Shown: one piece after another, positions 17,479 through 26,977 of the stretch
How the letters are laid out: each line of letters begins with the position of its first letter
Position numbering within the stretch: position 1 is the first letter of the stretch
Origin: an uncultured Lentisphaeria bacterium
GTDB lineage: Bacteria; Verrucomicrobiota; Lentisphaeria; Victivallales; UBA1829
DNA: 64,000 nt
NCBI GenBank assembly: GCA_905197955.1
Contig: CAJKAR010000001.1
Span: 1-64,000, forward strand
Direction: 5' to 3'
Made by a program: the position numbers and the translations under genes
Notes under the pieces: model-generated
Database searches by the model: none
Seen by the model: the letters and a program-made list of their open reading frames with translations, nothing else
What the model was told of the DNA's origin: nothing

Positions 17479-18545
17479 TGATGAAAAAAATTTGTGATAT
17501 TGATTCTGATGTCTTAAGCGCCGTCCGTCGCGGAGTCGCCATTCCGGCTCAGGTACTGGCACTGAATGAGGACCGATCCTTCGCGCCGAAGTATCAGCGG
17601 GCACTCTGCCGCTATTTCATCGATGCCGGTGTGGGAGGAATCGCGGTGGGCGTACACTCCACTCAATTTGCAATTCGCGATCCGAAGTACGGACTGTTTG
17701 AAACGGTCATGCGGGAGACTTCCCGTTTTATTGATGAATGGTGCCGTTTCCGGAACAAGAAAATCCTGAAAGTCGGCGGCGTATGCGGACGAACCGAACA
17801 GGCTGTCGGCGAAGCGGAATTCGAAAAATCCTGCGGCTATGATGCGGTTTTACTCTCCCTTGCAGCGTTTCAGAATGAATCGCTGGAAACGATGCTGGAA
17901 CATTGCCGGAAAGTGGCGGAAATCATGCCGCTGATCGGATTTTATCTCCAGCCCCGGGTGGGAGGACAATATCTGCCGCTTGACTTCTGGCGGGAATTTG
18001 TCCGAATCGAAAATGTGCTTGCCATCAAAATCGCCCCCTTCAATCGCTATTGCACTTTCGACGTCGTCCGTGCCCTGGCGGAATCCGGCCGGGAGGATAT
18101 CACGCTTTATACCGGCAATGATGACAATCTCCTGATCGATCTCTTAAGTGAATATGAAATCGGCGGAAGAAAACTGCGGATCAAAGGCGGACTGCTGGGG
18201 CATTGGTCGGTATGGACGAAACGGGCGGTGGAACTGCTGGAGGAGGTCCATACCCTGATTGACAGCGGAAAACCGATTCCGCCGGAACTGCTGACGCGGG
18301 CACTCAAAATCACAGATGCCAACGCCGCATTTTTTGACGCGGCTCATCAGTTTGCTGGCTGTATTCCGGGACTGCATGAAGTTCTGCACCGACAGGGACT
18401 CCTGCCGGGAATCTGGTGTCTGGATCCGGAGGAGACCCTTTCCGAAGGACAGAGGAAGGAAATTATTCGTGTTCACGAGGCGTATCCGGAACTGAACGAT
18501 GATGATTTTGTCGCCGCAAATCTGGAACAATGGCTCTCGGATTGA
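17478..18545 (+). CDS. Dihydrodipicolinate synthase (DapA) family lyase/aldolase
   Basis: A 355-residue protein with a TIM-barrel pattern of the DHDPS/N-acetylneuraminate lyase superfamily. GVGGIAVGVHSTQF matches the GxxGxxxxGtTGE region without the usual GTTGE. GFYLQPRVGG corresponds to the strand holding the catalytic tyrosine, and LAIKIAPFNRY carries the Schiff-base lysine. Members form or cleave C-C bonds of 2-keto acids using pyruvate. It is longer than DapA (~290), and the altered GTTGE loop suggests a non-lysine-pathway substrate. It is coupled to the epimerase gene. Together with serine dehydratase, which makes pyruvate, it suggests a catabolic pathway through keto acids. Confidence 0.8.
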   Translation: MMKKICDIDSDVLSAVRRGVAIPAQVLALNEDRSFAPKYQRALCRYFIDAGVGGIAVGVHSTQFAIRDPKYGLFETVMRETSRFIDEWCRFRNKKILKVGGVCGRTEQAVGEAEFEKSCGYDAVLLSLAAFQNESLETMLEHCRKVAEIMPLIGFYLQPRVGGQYLPLDFWREFVRIENVLAIKIAPFNRYCTFDVVRALAESGREDITLYTGNDDNLLIDLLSEYEIGGRKLRIKGGLLGHWSVWTKRAVELLEEVHTLIDSGKPIPPELLTRALKITDANAAFFDAAHQFAGCIPGLHEVLHRQGLLPGIWCLDPEETLSEGQRKEIIRVHEAYPELNDDDFVAANLEQWLSD

Positions 18546-18582
18546 ATATTCCGATTTGCCGGAAAATCAGGAGAAATCGACC

Positions 18583-19191
18583 ATGCAGGAACGGGCAAAA
18601 AAAACACGGATTCGGATTCTGGAAGCGGCAGTAAAACTTTTTTCCGCACAGGGATTTCATGGAGCAACTATCGATGAAATTGCGGAACTTGCCGAAGTGA
18701 ACAAACAGCGCATCTACGCTTATTTCGGTTCGAAAAGCCAGCTGTTCGAAGTTGCTCTTCTGGAGGTTTTTGAACGGATCGAACTCTTTTCCCATGACAC
18801 CCTGGCACATGCGGAAAAACATCCGGAAAAGATCACCGCAATCGTCATGGAAGGCTTTCTGAAGGTCCACAAGGCTCATCCGGATTTATGGAGACTTCTT
18901 GCCTGGGCAAATCTGGAAGGCTCTCTCTGCACGGAGGCACTCAACCAGGCTCGCCGGCAGGAAAACGAACGGTTGCGCATTCTATATGAACAGGCGGTCT
19001 CTGAGCATCTTCTGCGGCCGATCCCCTTTGAAACGTGGCTCTTTACTCTTCTGGCGGTGACCTATTTCCGCTTCTCCAATGAACTGACTCTGGTTCATAC
19101 CATGAATGGGATTTCATCCATGCAGAAGATGGAGCGGAAATTAACGGCAGATTTGAACACTCTTTTTACACCGGAGAATGCGACAGAATGA
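18583..19191 (+). CDS. TetR/AcrR family transcriptional regulator
   Basis: A 202-residue protein. The N-terminal helix-turn-helix (~8-55) reads RIRILEAAVKLFSAQGFHG, then TIDEIAELAEVNKQRIYAYFG, a standard TetR HTH. The helical C-terminal ligand domain is of normal size. AGGAG lies 9 bases before the ATG at 18583. The frame is open further upstream, but those codons overlap the lyase gene. As the only regulator in the operon it probably controls the palindrome at 16395-16419. The ligand is unknown. Confidence 0.88.
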   Translation: MQERAKKTRIRILEAAVKLFSAQGFHGATIDEIAELAEVNKQRIYAYFGSKSQLFEVALLEVFERIELFSHDTLAHAEKHPEKITAIVMEGFLKVHKAHPDLWRLLAWANLEGSLCTEALNQARRQENERLRILYEQAVSEHLLRPIPFETWLFTLLAVTYFRFSNELTLVHTMNGISSMQKMERKLTADLNTLFTPENATE

Positions 19192-20342
19192 TCGGTATCG
19201 GCGAACTGAATACCAGAATCTCAAAGATTCTGCCGGAAATTGTGGAGTTTCGTCATACTCTGCATCAGATCCCGGAAATTGCAGGAAAGGAATGGAAGAC
19301 CTCCGCAGAGATTCGGAAGAGACTTGCTCCGTTGAATCTGGATTTGGCGGAACCATTTCTCGATACCGATGTCATCGCGCTTCTGAATGGAGAAAAGAAG
19401 CACAATCTGACCTTCCGGGCGGATATGGATGCCCTTCCGCTGGAAGAGCTGACTCCGGAATGTCCATACCGTTCGCGCCATCCGGGCATGATGCACGCGT
19501 GCGGACACGACGGACATGTTGCCATGCTCTATGGCGCAGCAAAAATTCTTTCGGATCTGCGAGAGGAAGTCCCCTGCTCCATTCGTTTTCTGTTTCAGCC
19601 CGGAGAAGAGATGGCCTGCATGGCAAAGAGTTTGCTGGAAGCAGGAGCCTTGAATCATCCCGAACCGGATTTTATCACCGGTCTTCACATCTGGCCGGAG
19701 GAACCATATGGAAAAATTTGTACGAAGCCGGGAGTGCTGATGGCGGCCGCCGGCTTTTTCCGGATCGTACTGCATGGCAAGGGAGGACACGGAAGTCTTC
19801 CGGGAATGGCAAGGAATCCCATCGGCTGTGCGGCAGAGCTCATAACAGCATCCCGTGAAATTGTCCCGTCTGACTGCATCCTGACGTTCTGCGCCTGCAA
19901 TGCCGGTCACAACAACATCGTAATTCCGGAGATGATGGAGCTCAAAGGGACAATTCGTTTTACAGACCCATCTCAAGGAGAACAATTAAAGGCGGACTTT
20001 GAAAAAATCATCCATGATATCACATCGCGCTGGAAAATCAATTACGAATGGGAGTGCCCCCTGAGTTATATGCCTGTTGTGAATCGGAAGGAGGCCTTCG
20101 AAAAAGTCAGGAAGCTATTCACGGAGGCCTGCGGAGAGGACTCTTTTCATACACTTGACAGACATACAATGAGCAGTGAAGATTTTTCATGGTATTTGCA
20201 GAAATATCCAGGACTTTTCTGTCATCTGGGAGCAGGCTCCTCCCGGGGACTTCACTCTCCGCAGTTTGATTTTGATGATCGTCTGCTCTCTGTCGGAATC
20301 CGTTATTTCTGTCTTCTGGCCCTTCGTCTATTCCGCCCATGA
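19188..20342 (+). CDS. M20 family metallopeptidase / N-acyl-amino-acid amidohydrolase
   Basis: A 384-residue protein of the M20D group. FRHTLHQIPEIAGKEWKT opens the protein. FRADMDALPLEE and MHACGHDGHVAMLYGAAKIL supply metal ligands. FLFQPGEEMACMAKSLLEAG carries the catalytic glutamate pair, and TGLHIWPEEPYG the next ligand. The lid domain lies at ~180-295. Members hydrolyse N-acyl amino acids or small peptides using two metal ions. The start overlaps the TetR stop as ATGA, and its own stop overlaps the serine dehydratase start as ATGA. In context it may release an amino acid (possibly serine or a related one) from an N-acylated precursor. Confidence 0.88.
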   Translation: MIGIGELNTRISKILPEIVEFRHTLHQIPEIAGKEWKTSAEIRKRLAPLNLDLAEPFLDTDVIALLNGEKKHNLTFRADMDALPLEELTPECPYRSRHPGMMHACGHDGHVAMLYGAAKILSDLREEVPCSIRFLFQPGEEMACMAKSLLEAGALNHPEPDFITGLHIWPEEPYGKICTKPGVLMAAAGFFRIVLHGKGGHGSLPGMARNPIGCAAELITASREIVPSDCILTFCACNAGHNNIVIPEMMELKGTIRFTDPSQGEQLKADFEKIIHDITSRWKINYEWECPLSYMPVVNRKEAFEKVRKLFTEACGEDSFHTLDRHTMSSEDFSWYLQKYPGLFCHLGAGSSRGLHSPQFDFDDRLLSVGIRYFCLLALRLFRP

Positions 20343-21532
20343 AAAGTTTAAAAGAATTATACCGCTGCGGACACGGCCCCTCCAGCAGTCATACCATGGC
20401 TCCCTTCAGAGCGGCTGAAATCTTTTTGCAGAAATATCCGGATGCCGCGCGGTTTGCTGTCACACTTTATGGGAGTCTGGCCGCGACAGGGAAAGGACAT
20501 TTCACCGATCGTGCAGTCTGTTCAGTCCTTTCCGAAGCCCGAACGACGATCCATTGGAAACCTGATATTTTCCTGCCGGAACATCCGAACGGAATGTCAT
20601 TTACCGCATTTGCTCCATCCGGAGAGCCTCTTGGGGTGTGGAATGTTTTTTCCATCGGAGGAGGTGCTTTATCGGAAAACGGCAAGTGCGAGGAGACTCC
20701 GGAGTGTTATCCTTTCAAAAATATGAATGAAATTCTTGAACTTTGCGAAAAAAGAGGCATTCCACTCTGGCAGGCGGCGGAGGAATGGGAAACATTCGAG
20801 TGGCTTCCTGCGATCTACAACCAGATGCTGAAAACCCTTCACGAAGGACTGAATCGGGAAGGCGAGCTTCCGGGCGGGCTGCATCTGGGACGGAAAGCCA
20901 GGAATATCCATCGCAAGGCCAAATCATTAAAAAAAGAAATCCGGCGCACAGGTCTGATTGCGGCCTATGCCTATGCCGTCGCGGAAGAGAATGCCTCCCT
21001 GGGAATTGTGGTTACAGCTCCAACCTGCGGCTCCAGTGGAGTTCTGCCGGCGGTACTGCATTATCTCCAGGAAATTTACCATTGTTCCTCCGAGGAAATG
21101 ATTCATGCTCTGATTGTTGCCGGAATATTCGGAAATATCGTCAAACAGAACGGTTCCATTTCCGGAGCGGAGGTGGGATGTCAAGGTGAAATTGGAACTG
21201 CGTGTGCCATGGCAGCCGCGGCAGCTGCCTATCTTCTCGGAGGCACTCTGCGGCAATGCGAGTATGCCGCGGAAATCGGTCTGGAACATTTCCTGGGGCT
21301 GACATGCGATCCCATTTCAGGCTTTGTGCAGATCCCTTGTATTGAACGGAATGTCCTTGCGGCAAATCGGGCGATGATTGCAGCGGAACTGGCATTGCTT
21401 TCGGATGGTTATCACATGGTCTCTTTTGATGATGTCGTACAGACCATGTTGAAAACAGGGCATGATCTTCCCTCCATTTATCGGGAAACTTCACGCGGTG
21501 GATTGGCTAAGATTGTTCTGCCTCATTTTTAG
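20339..21532 (+). CDS. L-serine dehydratase, iron-sulphur type, single chain
   Basis: A 397-residue protein. RCGHGPSSSHTMAPFRAA (~9-26) is the beta-domain signature (GPSSSHT). The alpha domain has APTCGSSGVLPAVLHYLQE, GAEVGCQGEIGTACAMAAAA, LTCDPISGFVQIPCIERN and LAANRAM, which hold the cysteines for the [4Fe-4S] cluster. The enzyme converts L-serine to pyruvate and ammonia. Fused alpha and beta parts match SdaA-type enzymes, though this one is shorter than E. coli SdaA (~454). It is the last gene of the operon. Its pyruvate product could feed the DapA-family lyase (inference). Confidence 0.88.
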   Translation: MKSLKELYRCGHGPSSSHTMAPFRAAEIFLQKYPDAARFAVTLYGSLAATGKGHFTDRAVCSVLSEARTTIHWKPDIFLPEHPNGMSFTAFAPSGEPLGVWNVFSIGGGALSENGKCEETPECYPFKNMNEILELCEKRGIPLWQAAEEWETFEWLPAIYNQMLKTLHEGLNREGELPGGLHLGRKARNIHRKAKSLKKEIRRTGLIAAYAYAVAEENASLGIVVTAPTCGSSGVLPAVLHYLQEIYHCSSEEMIHALIVAGIFGNIVKQNGSISGAEVGCQGEIGTACAMAAAAAAYLLGGTLRQCEYAAEIGLEHFLGLTCDPISGFVQIPCIERNVLAANRAMIAAELALLSDGYHMVSFDDVVQTMLKTGHDLPSIYRETSRGGLAKIVLPHF

Positions 21533-21904
21533 AAGGAGTGCCGGATGAGGATCAAAATGGTTTTCTTTTGGAATATCTCCCAATAAACATCTTTTCATCC
21601 GGGAAATCCATTCCGTATCTTCATAGGCCGTTTGTTTTACCAGGATCCAATGCATACGAGAAGAACCGGATACTCGGGGAAAAAATCATTCCGTCCGCAA
21701 AACCGATGCCTCCCCTAGGAGGATCTCTTCCAACAGGAACAGTACAAGGCCGAGTATATTTTTGCATCCGATTTTCTCATTTTTTGACCGTTGCCTCAAT
21801 CTCCAGCTCCGCATCATTTTTCTTGTCAACAGAAATGTCCGTTTCTGAAACACATAGCCGTTTCAATCTTCAATCCCGCCTGCCCCTGCAAGAGCGCCCA
21901 TTTT
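21533..21904. other. Convergent intergenic region, no clear gene
   Basis: Between the serine dehydratase and the converging glycosyltransferase gene. A 13-codon frame (ATG 21544) has AGGAG upstream but no other support. A 5-bp stem CCTCC/GGAGG occurs near 21710-21725. No strong terminator with a T-run was found. Confidence 0.4.
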
Positions 21905-23209
21905 TTACCAGGGGGCCTTAAAATATCCTCTTTTGGGCAGATACGTTTCCTGATATTTCCAGCGGAATGTCTCGCACAGATTGGCATAGATGCGCACCCA
22001 GCGGAAAATCTCTTTGTAAACCGGGAAAAAAGGAATGTAACTGAGCAGGAACCATTCCATTTCACGCCGTTCACTGTAATAAAGGACTCCAGCCAGCGAT
22101 ATGCCCGTCATCAATAAATAAAGCCCATAACAGAAGACCTGGGCAAATACCCAGATTTTCCAATCCAGATAAAGGAGAATCGCCGTATAAAACAGATAGA
22201 CCAGCGGCAGCAGATAAATCATAAAAAATTCCTGCAGCAGTTCAATGGAGAAACGCGCATTCCCGCTTTTCCATGGAATCATCATATCGCGATGCTTATG
22301 AAAATAAGTCCGCACCGCCCCTTTGTCCCATCGAATTCTCTGCCGGATCAACTGAATCAGAGATGCCGGAGCATGTGTCATGGCGATCGCATACGGAGAA
22401 AACGCAATATCCCATCCGGCTCGACGCATTTTCAAAGAAATATCCGCATCCTCCGCCAGTTCAGGATCCCATCCGTTAAAGGCCAGAAGCGCTTCCCGGC
22501 GGAATGCTCCAAACGCTCCGGAAGCCTGAAGTGTCACATGCCGCTGACTCGTCCACCGTTTCCAGATCCCGATGGATATGGAATATTCCATATACTGGCA
22601 GACCGTCCAGATGGAATCATGAACATTTTCTATCTTCAGATTTCCAGCAACGACTCCGATTCGGGGATCATAAAAAGGACCTATCATCTCGGCAATCATA
22701 TTCCGGTCATAAGAGGTATCGGCATCGAGACTGATAATAAATTCCCCCTTGGCGTAATACAGTCCAATATTGGATGCAACAGGCCGGCCAACCCTTCCGC
22801 ATAATTCATCATTGCGGATCAGGCGGATCAATCCGCGCTTTTCATACTCCCGGCAGACCTGTTCCATCCGGTCCGTGCTGTTGTCATCGATCACCAGAAT
22901 TTCCCGGTTCTGATAGGGCAAGGCCAGCAGCGAATCCAGAGTATCCGCAATAATTTCCGCTTCGTTGCGGCCGGCAATAATAATACTCACGGAGGGATTC
23001 GTTTTCAGAAATTCTTCCCTTTCCCTGCTGTCATCTTTTTCCCTGCCGCAGAAACTGCGGAAAAGCATCCATGGAACCGGCAGACAGTAGCGCATCGCTT
23101 CATAAAGGACCAGAGGACAAAACAAGACAAATCCACTCAAAGTCCCCAGAGATGTCAGTACATCCGCGCAATAGCATTCAATGGAATAAAGGAAGGTTGA
23201 AAAATCCAT
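21905..23209 (-). CDS. Processive family 2 glycosyltransferase (BcsA/PgaC-like polysaccharide synthase)
   Basis: A ~434-residue membrane enzyme with a hydrophobic segment near the N-terminus and about four C-terminal membrane helices. The GT2 core has SVSIIIAGRNEAEIIADTL, the nucleotide aspartates in VIDDNS and SLDADTSYD, the base in LAEDADISLKMRRAG, and QRIRW, the QxxRW acceptor-site motif of processive synthases (cellulose, PNAG, hyaluronan type). It lacks a PilZ domain. The ATG at 23209 follows the HlyD gene by a few bases. An in-frame start at 23245 would overlap that gene. As the last gene of the exopolysaccharide operon it is the inner-membrane polymerase. Whether the sugar is GlcNAc, glucose or another cannot be told. 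Confidence 0.85.
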   Translation of the reverse strand: MDFSTFLYSIECYCADVLTSLGTLSGFVLFCPLVLYEAMRYCLPVPWMLFRSFCGREKDDSREREEFLKTNPSVSIIIAGRNEAEIIADTLDSLLALPYQNREILVIDDNSTDRMEQVCREYEKRGLIRLIRNDELCGRVGRPVASNIGLYYAKGEFIISLDADTSYDRNMIAEMIGPFYDPRIGVVAGNLKIENVHDSIWTVCQYMEYSISIGIWKRWTSQRHVTLQASGAFGAFRREALLAFNGWDPELAEDADISLKMRRAGWDIAFSPYAIAMTHAPASLIQLIRQRIRWDKGAVRTYFHKHRDMMIPWKSGNARFSIELLQEFFMIYLLPLVYLFYTAILLYLDWKIWVFAQVFCYGLYLLMTGISLAGVLYYSERREMEWFLLSYIPFFPVYKEIFRWVRIYANLCETFRWKYQETYLPKRGYFKAPW

Positions 23210-23213
23210 TTTT

Positions 23214-24374
23214 TCACCAGAAAACAGCCGTTCCGGTCTGTCCATTCAGCAGTTCTTCGGGCCGGCCCTCGGAAAACTCCAGATTCACTGCCCGGAACAG
23301 GCCGTCCGGATGTTTTGCCTGCGAATAAACCTGTTTCGGCAACGGCTTCAAATCCGGATCCAGAGCCGATACCCGCGCAGAAAACTTCCGTTTTCCCAAT
23401 CGAAGAAGAAGCCTGTCATTCACAGCTACATTTCCCACGGAGTTTTCCGGAATGTAGGCGGTCAGCGAATAATGACGTTCCGAAAGGAGGCGCCCCAGAA
23501 TTTCTCCGGAGACCACCTTGTCCCCCGTGCGGAAAGATGCCGGAAAGAGAATCCCTCCGTTTCCCGCATGCAGCTGCAGCAGCATGCCCTCGGGAACGAA
23601 TTTCATCAGAGAGAGCTGCTTTTCCAGCTGCTGGCGGAAAAGACGATTCAGATTCATTCGCTGTTCTGAATTCCGTTCCTCCTCGGCAATCGCCAGAGTT
23701 TCCCGCTGAATGGCCTTCTGAATGGAATCCAGAAGAATTTCATTTTTCTGAATCTGCAATTCTGTTTTTTTCAGTTCATCGGCCGCGATATTGTACTGCT
23801 CTTCGGCATCGCTGAGTTCGCTGTTGCGGATGGCTTCCAACTGGAAGAGTCGTCTGGCGCTATCTCTCCGTTTCTTCTGCATCTCCAGAATCTTCGTGCA
23901 CTGGCTGCGGGACTGCCGGGCAAGCCGCAAATCAGCCTCCGTTCTTTTTTGTTCATGCTGAAACTGTTCCACATTCTGGCGCATTTCCGCGACTCGTTCC
24001 GCATCCTTTCTTTCCTCTTCCCGCATATTCCGCAAACGGTCCTGGAGCAGATGCGCCTGCTCCAGCAGAGTTCCCCCGGATTCCGGAGGCACCAGAATCT
24101 CCGCAATCAAACTGCCTTTTGCCATCTTGCCGGCCGAAGCCAGGAAACGAATCTCCCCGTTGGCCGGCGATGTCAATTCATTTCCCTGAATCTGATAAAT
24201 CACAGGAAAACGTTCCGGTCTCAGAGAAAAATAGAGTACAATTCCGATGCAGAGAAGAAGAAAAATTCCCGTAATCAGCCAGCCGCGCAGAACGGATCTG
24301 CGTTTTTTCTGCTGATCCTGTGGAGTTGCATTCAGGAAGGATTCGCCCGGCTCCCGCAGTGAATGAATAGTCAT
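23214..24374 (-). CDS. HlyD-family periplasmic adaptor of the exopolysaccharide operon
   Basis: A 386-residue protein. One N-terminal membrane helix (VLRGWLITGIFLLLCIGIVL, ~28-47) is followed by a lipoyl-like half (GNELTSPANGEIRFLASAG), a long coiled-coil hairpin (~95-235, rich in Glu, Arg, Gln) and the second lipoyl half (LLQLHAGNGGILFPAS). A beta-barrel segment (YSLTAYIPENSVGNVAVNDRLLLRLG) comes last. Adaptors link inner-membrane pumps or synthases with outer-membrane TolC channels. It lies between the TolC-like gene (5 bases upstream) and the synthase, so it probably bridges the two. HlyD adaptors in synthase-dependent systems occur but are less usual than TPR scaffolds. Confidence 0.85.
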   Translation of the reverse strand: MTIHSLREPGESFLNATPQDQQKKRRSVLRGWLITGIFLLLCIGIVLYFSLRPERFPVIYQIQGNELTSPANGEIRFLASAGKMAKGSLIAEILVPPESGGTLLEQAHLLQDRLRNMREEERKDAERVAEMRQNVEQFQHEQKRTEADLRLARQSRSQCTKILEMQKKRRDSARRLFQLEAIRNSELSDAEEQYNIAADELKKTELQIQKNEILLDSIQKAIQRETLAIAEEERNSEQRMNLNRLFRQQLEKQLSLMKFVPEGMLLQLHAGNGGILFPASFRTGDKVVSGEILGRLLSERHYSLTAYIPENSVGNVAVNDRLLLRLGKRKFSARVSALDPDLKPLPKQVYSQAKHPDGLFRAVNLEFSEGRPEELLNGQTGTAVFW

Positions 24375-24379
24375 GGATT

Positions 24380-26977
24380 CTACCTCATTTGTTGAAAACC
24401 GGCATCGTCGTGAATTACCATGCCGCAGAAATTTTTATGGTTTGAAAAACGTTTTGCACACTCTTGAAGGGCCGAACGAAACTCGTTCCGGTTCAGGCCG
24501 AAAAAGGAGACGCCCTCTTCCTCCACCTCCTGAGTCTCAACGGCAACACGCAAGCCGCATGACAAGTCCTGACGTTTGAGAACCGGCAATGCCCGATCCA
24601 CAACCCGTCGCCAGGTATCCTGATACGCCATCAATGTCAGGGAATTCACCTCTTTGGAGATCTCCTTCAGAAAATCATTTGAACTGCCCGGAACAGGAAT
24701 CCCCGCGTAATTACAGGGAATCGCCGCATCCAGCAGAGATTGATCCGCAAGAGTTTTCCGCACTTCCTTCAACAGATCCAGATAATTCCGGATCAGCTTG
24801 TTTCGTTCTCCGGAACGCCATCCCGATACCGAGTGCGGCTCGACATCCAGGGAAAGTCCGTCAAAACCGTAACTGCCGCGAGCCGCCCGCTGGCGATTGA
24901 ATTCCAGAAACGAATTCAGTAGAATTCTCAAATCCTTTCTCTGTGCCGGATCCAGCCACTCCTGTTCGCCCATCAGAGCAAAAACACGGATTTTCCTGCG
25001 ACGGCACTCTTCAATGAAATACGCATATTCCGGCTCATATTTCTGCAGGAAGGGCTTCTGATCCTTTCCCATGGAAAAGTAACAGTAAACCAGGGAGATT
25101 TTTTCCTGTTCACAACGGGCCAGAAACGCATTTCTCCGGTCTTTGGAACAAAGCGTTTCCAGCGCTTTCCAAAGATAAATTCCTCTGTTTTCCACCACAT
25201 TCAAGGCCTGTCCGGGCAGATTTTGCGTTTCCAGAGAGGCGATGCAGTTCTGAAGAAAGAAATCCGAACGGCCAGCCGCCTGATACAACTGACTCAAGCG
25301 CCGCAGTCTTTCATAATCGCTCTCTCTTCCGGAAGTCTGTTCCGCCAGACTGGCGACTTCTGCGGTATATTCATTTTCATCCCCGTTTGGCGACATCATC
25401 TCCCGATTCCCATAGGTCTGCAACAGGCCGGCAATCCGCGCCTGTTCCCGCAAGGTCTCCGCACGAAAGAACCGATGCCGCCGCCGACTGTTTTCCTGAG
25501 CAAAATCACTCCACAATGAAACGATTTCCCCCTGTGTTGCGCCTTCCAGCTCATATTTCCGCATACGCAGCGCCATAATTCTGGATTCATAATCCTCGTA
25601 GTAGGAACTGAAAAACACCGGCAGACGCATCGGCATCACATGACTGACTCCAAGGAGCAGGAAATCATCCACCAGCCGCTGCCAGTCGATAAACCCCACT
25701 CCGTACGAAATCTGCAGTCTTACCGCATCAATCCGTGTCTGTTCCGGTCCCATATCGCGGGTTGCGGCCTCCTGCTGGATCAAGGCTTCCAGCAGCCGGA
25801 TTTCCTGACGGTTGATCCGGCTCTGAGCCAGGAACCAGTCGATTTCATGAAGAGCATACAGACTTTCCAACTTCTCCGGAATATCACCGGCAGGAAGCAG
25901 ATGGATTGGTTTTTCCGGATTCCGGCCAATCAGACAGGCAAGTTCCGTCTGAGTCTGGACCAGCCGGAGCAGGATCTCCTCCTGACGGCTCTTGAGAGCT
26001 TCCTGCAGATTCTTTGCAAAAAGAACTCGTTCAGAAGTCCCGTATCCCTCCTGAAGCTGATGCTGGAAGCGTTCCAGCTGACGCATATTCCGAGCCAGCT
26101 GATGACGAATCGTCTCCAGATTATCCCGATTCTGCCAGTACTGGAAGGCAAACCGGGAGAGCCGGCCGGAAAATTCATTGACCGCCTTCAATATTTCAGC
26201 CTGACAGTACAGCACTTTCCAGTCATCATAATAACGCCGGGCCCACCGCAGCGGTAGATTCGGGAGAACCGGAATGGAAAAACCGGTAAGAAAGCGGATG
26301 GAATTGTCATTGCCGATTCGGTCGCCGATGACATAATACGGGTCATCCGGGGTATCAAAAAGAATATTGCTTGTCACCAGATAATCCGCTCCCAAAAAGA
26401 AATCCGGACCGAGATCAAACAAGTTCTGAGTCCGCCTGGCCTGAACTGCCAGCAGGTTGTAATAGCTCTGGAGGATCAGGGGGGAGTTGCGCAGTCCGTA
26501 TTCATACAGACTGCGGAGGGTTTCCGAAGCCGGATACTTTTCTGTCGGCAGATCATTCTTCTTGAAATGAAGATAGAACTCCTTCAGCAAAGAGTGCGGG
26601 ATCATGCGCAGCACTTCTGCAATTTCAGGATCTGCCGCCGGACGGGATGTACCATCGTCCGGATTATACACCCGGAAGTCGCGAAAAATCCCGGAATCCT
26701 TTACAAAAAGCAATTTTCCATCGGGCAGGAAGCAGGGAAGCATGGCTTTTTCGGCGATCAGTTTTCGAGAGGGGTCATCGAGCTTTCCGATCCACAATCG
26801 GGAAGTGCCTTTGCGGTTGTCTTCCACATACGCCATGCGTGTGCCGGTGGAATTCCAGACGCCCTGGATGGAATCGTATTTACTGTCTGTCAGAGCTTTT
26901 ATCTCCTCAATCGTCCAAGTCTGATCCTGCGCGGCATAACGCACGGTTAAAAGATAGAGCTCATAATTGTTTTTCAT
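24380..26977 (-). CDS. Propeller / TolC-like / GH18-like barrel fusion protein
   Basis: An 865-codon frame. The N-terminus (~1-130) has TolB-like propeller strands (NSTGTRMAYVEDN, TSRLWIGKL, LPDGKLLFV). The middle (~150-560) resembles TolC/OEP: long helices, SPLILQSYYNLLAVQARR and QEGYGTSERVLFAKNLQEAL. The C-terminus (~600-865) is a TIM-barrel-like domain with YGFDGLSLDVEPHS, a GH18-type DGxxxDxE signature in which the second aspartate is Ser, and NSLTLMAYQDTW late in the barrel. It has no signal peptide of its own, and its first codons look like mid-propeller. The frame continues upstream to ~27150 without an ATG, so it is probably joined by -1 frameshifting to the lipoprotein gene, giving ~1014 residues. 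Likely an outer-membrane exopolysaccharide exporter with built-in hydrolase. Confidence 0.75.
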   Translation of the reverse strand: MKNNYELYLLTVRYAAQDQTWTIEEIKALTDSKYDSIQGVWNSTGTRMAYVEDNRKGTSRLWIGKLDDPSRKLIAEKAMLPCFLPDGKLLFVKDSGIFRDFRVYNPDDGTSRPAADPEIAEVLRMIPHSLLKEFYLHFKKNDLPTEKYPASETLRSLYEYGLRNSPLILQSYYNLLAVQARRTQNLFDLGPDFFLGADYLVTSNILFDTPDDPYYVIGDRIGNDNSIRFLTGFSIPVLPNLPLRWARRYYDDWKVLYCQAEILKAVNEFSGRLSRFAFQYWQNRDNLETIRHQLARNMRQLERFQHQLQEGYGTSERVLFAKNLQEALKSRQEEILLRLVQTQTELACLIGRNPEKPIHLLPAGDIPEKLESLYALHEIDWFLAQSRINRQEIRLLEALIQQEAATRDMGPEQTRIDAVRLQISYGVGFIDWQRLVDDFLLLGVSHVMPMRLPVFFSSYYEDYESRIMALRMRKYELEGATQGEIVSLWSDFAQENSRRRHRFFRAETLREQARIAGLLQTYGNREMMSPNGDENEYTAEVASLAEQTSGRESDYERLRRLSQLYQAAGRSDFFLQNCIASLETQNLPGQALNVVENRGIYLWKALETLCSKDRRNAFLARCEQEKISLVYCYFSMGKDQKPFLQKYEPEYAYFIEECRRRKIRVFALMGEQEWLDPAQRKDLRILLNSFLEFNRQRAARGSYGFDGLSLDVEPHSVSGWRSGERNKLIRNYLDLLKEVRKTLADQSLLDAAIPCNYAGIPVPGSSNDFLKEISKEVNSLTLMAYQDTWRRVVDRALPVLKRQDLSCGLRVAVETQEVEEEGVSFFGLNRNEFRSALQECAKRFSNHKNFCGMVIHDDAGFQQMR

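Noticed and set aside
21538..21921. 127-codon plus-strand frame after the serine dehydratase
   Set aside because: No ribosome site at its start, no domain, low-complexity serine-rich tail, and it overlaps the end of the glycosyltransferase gene.
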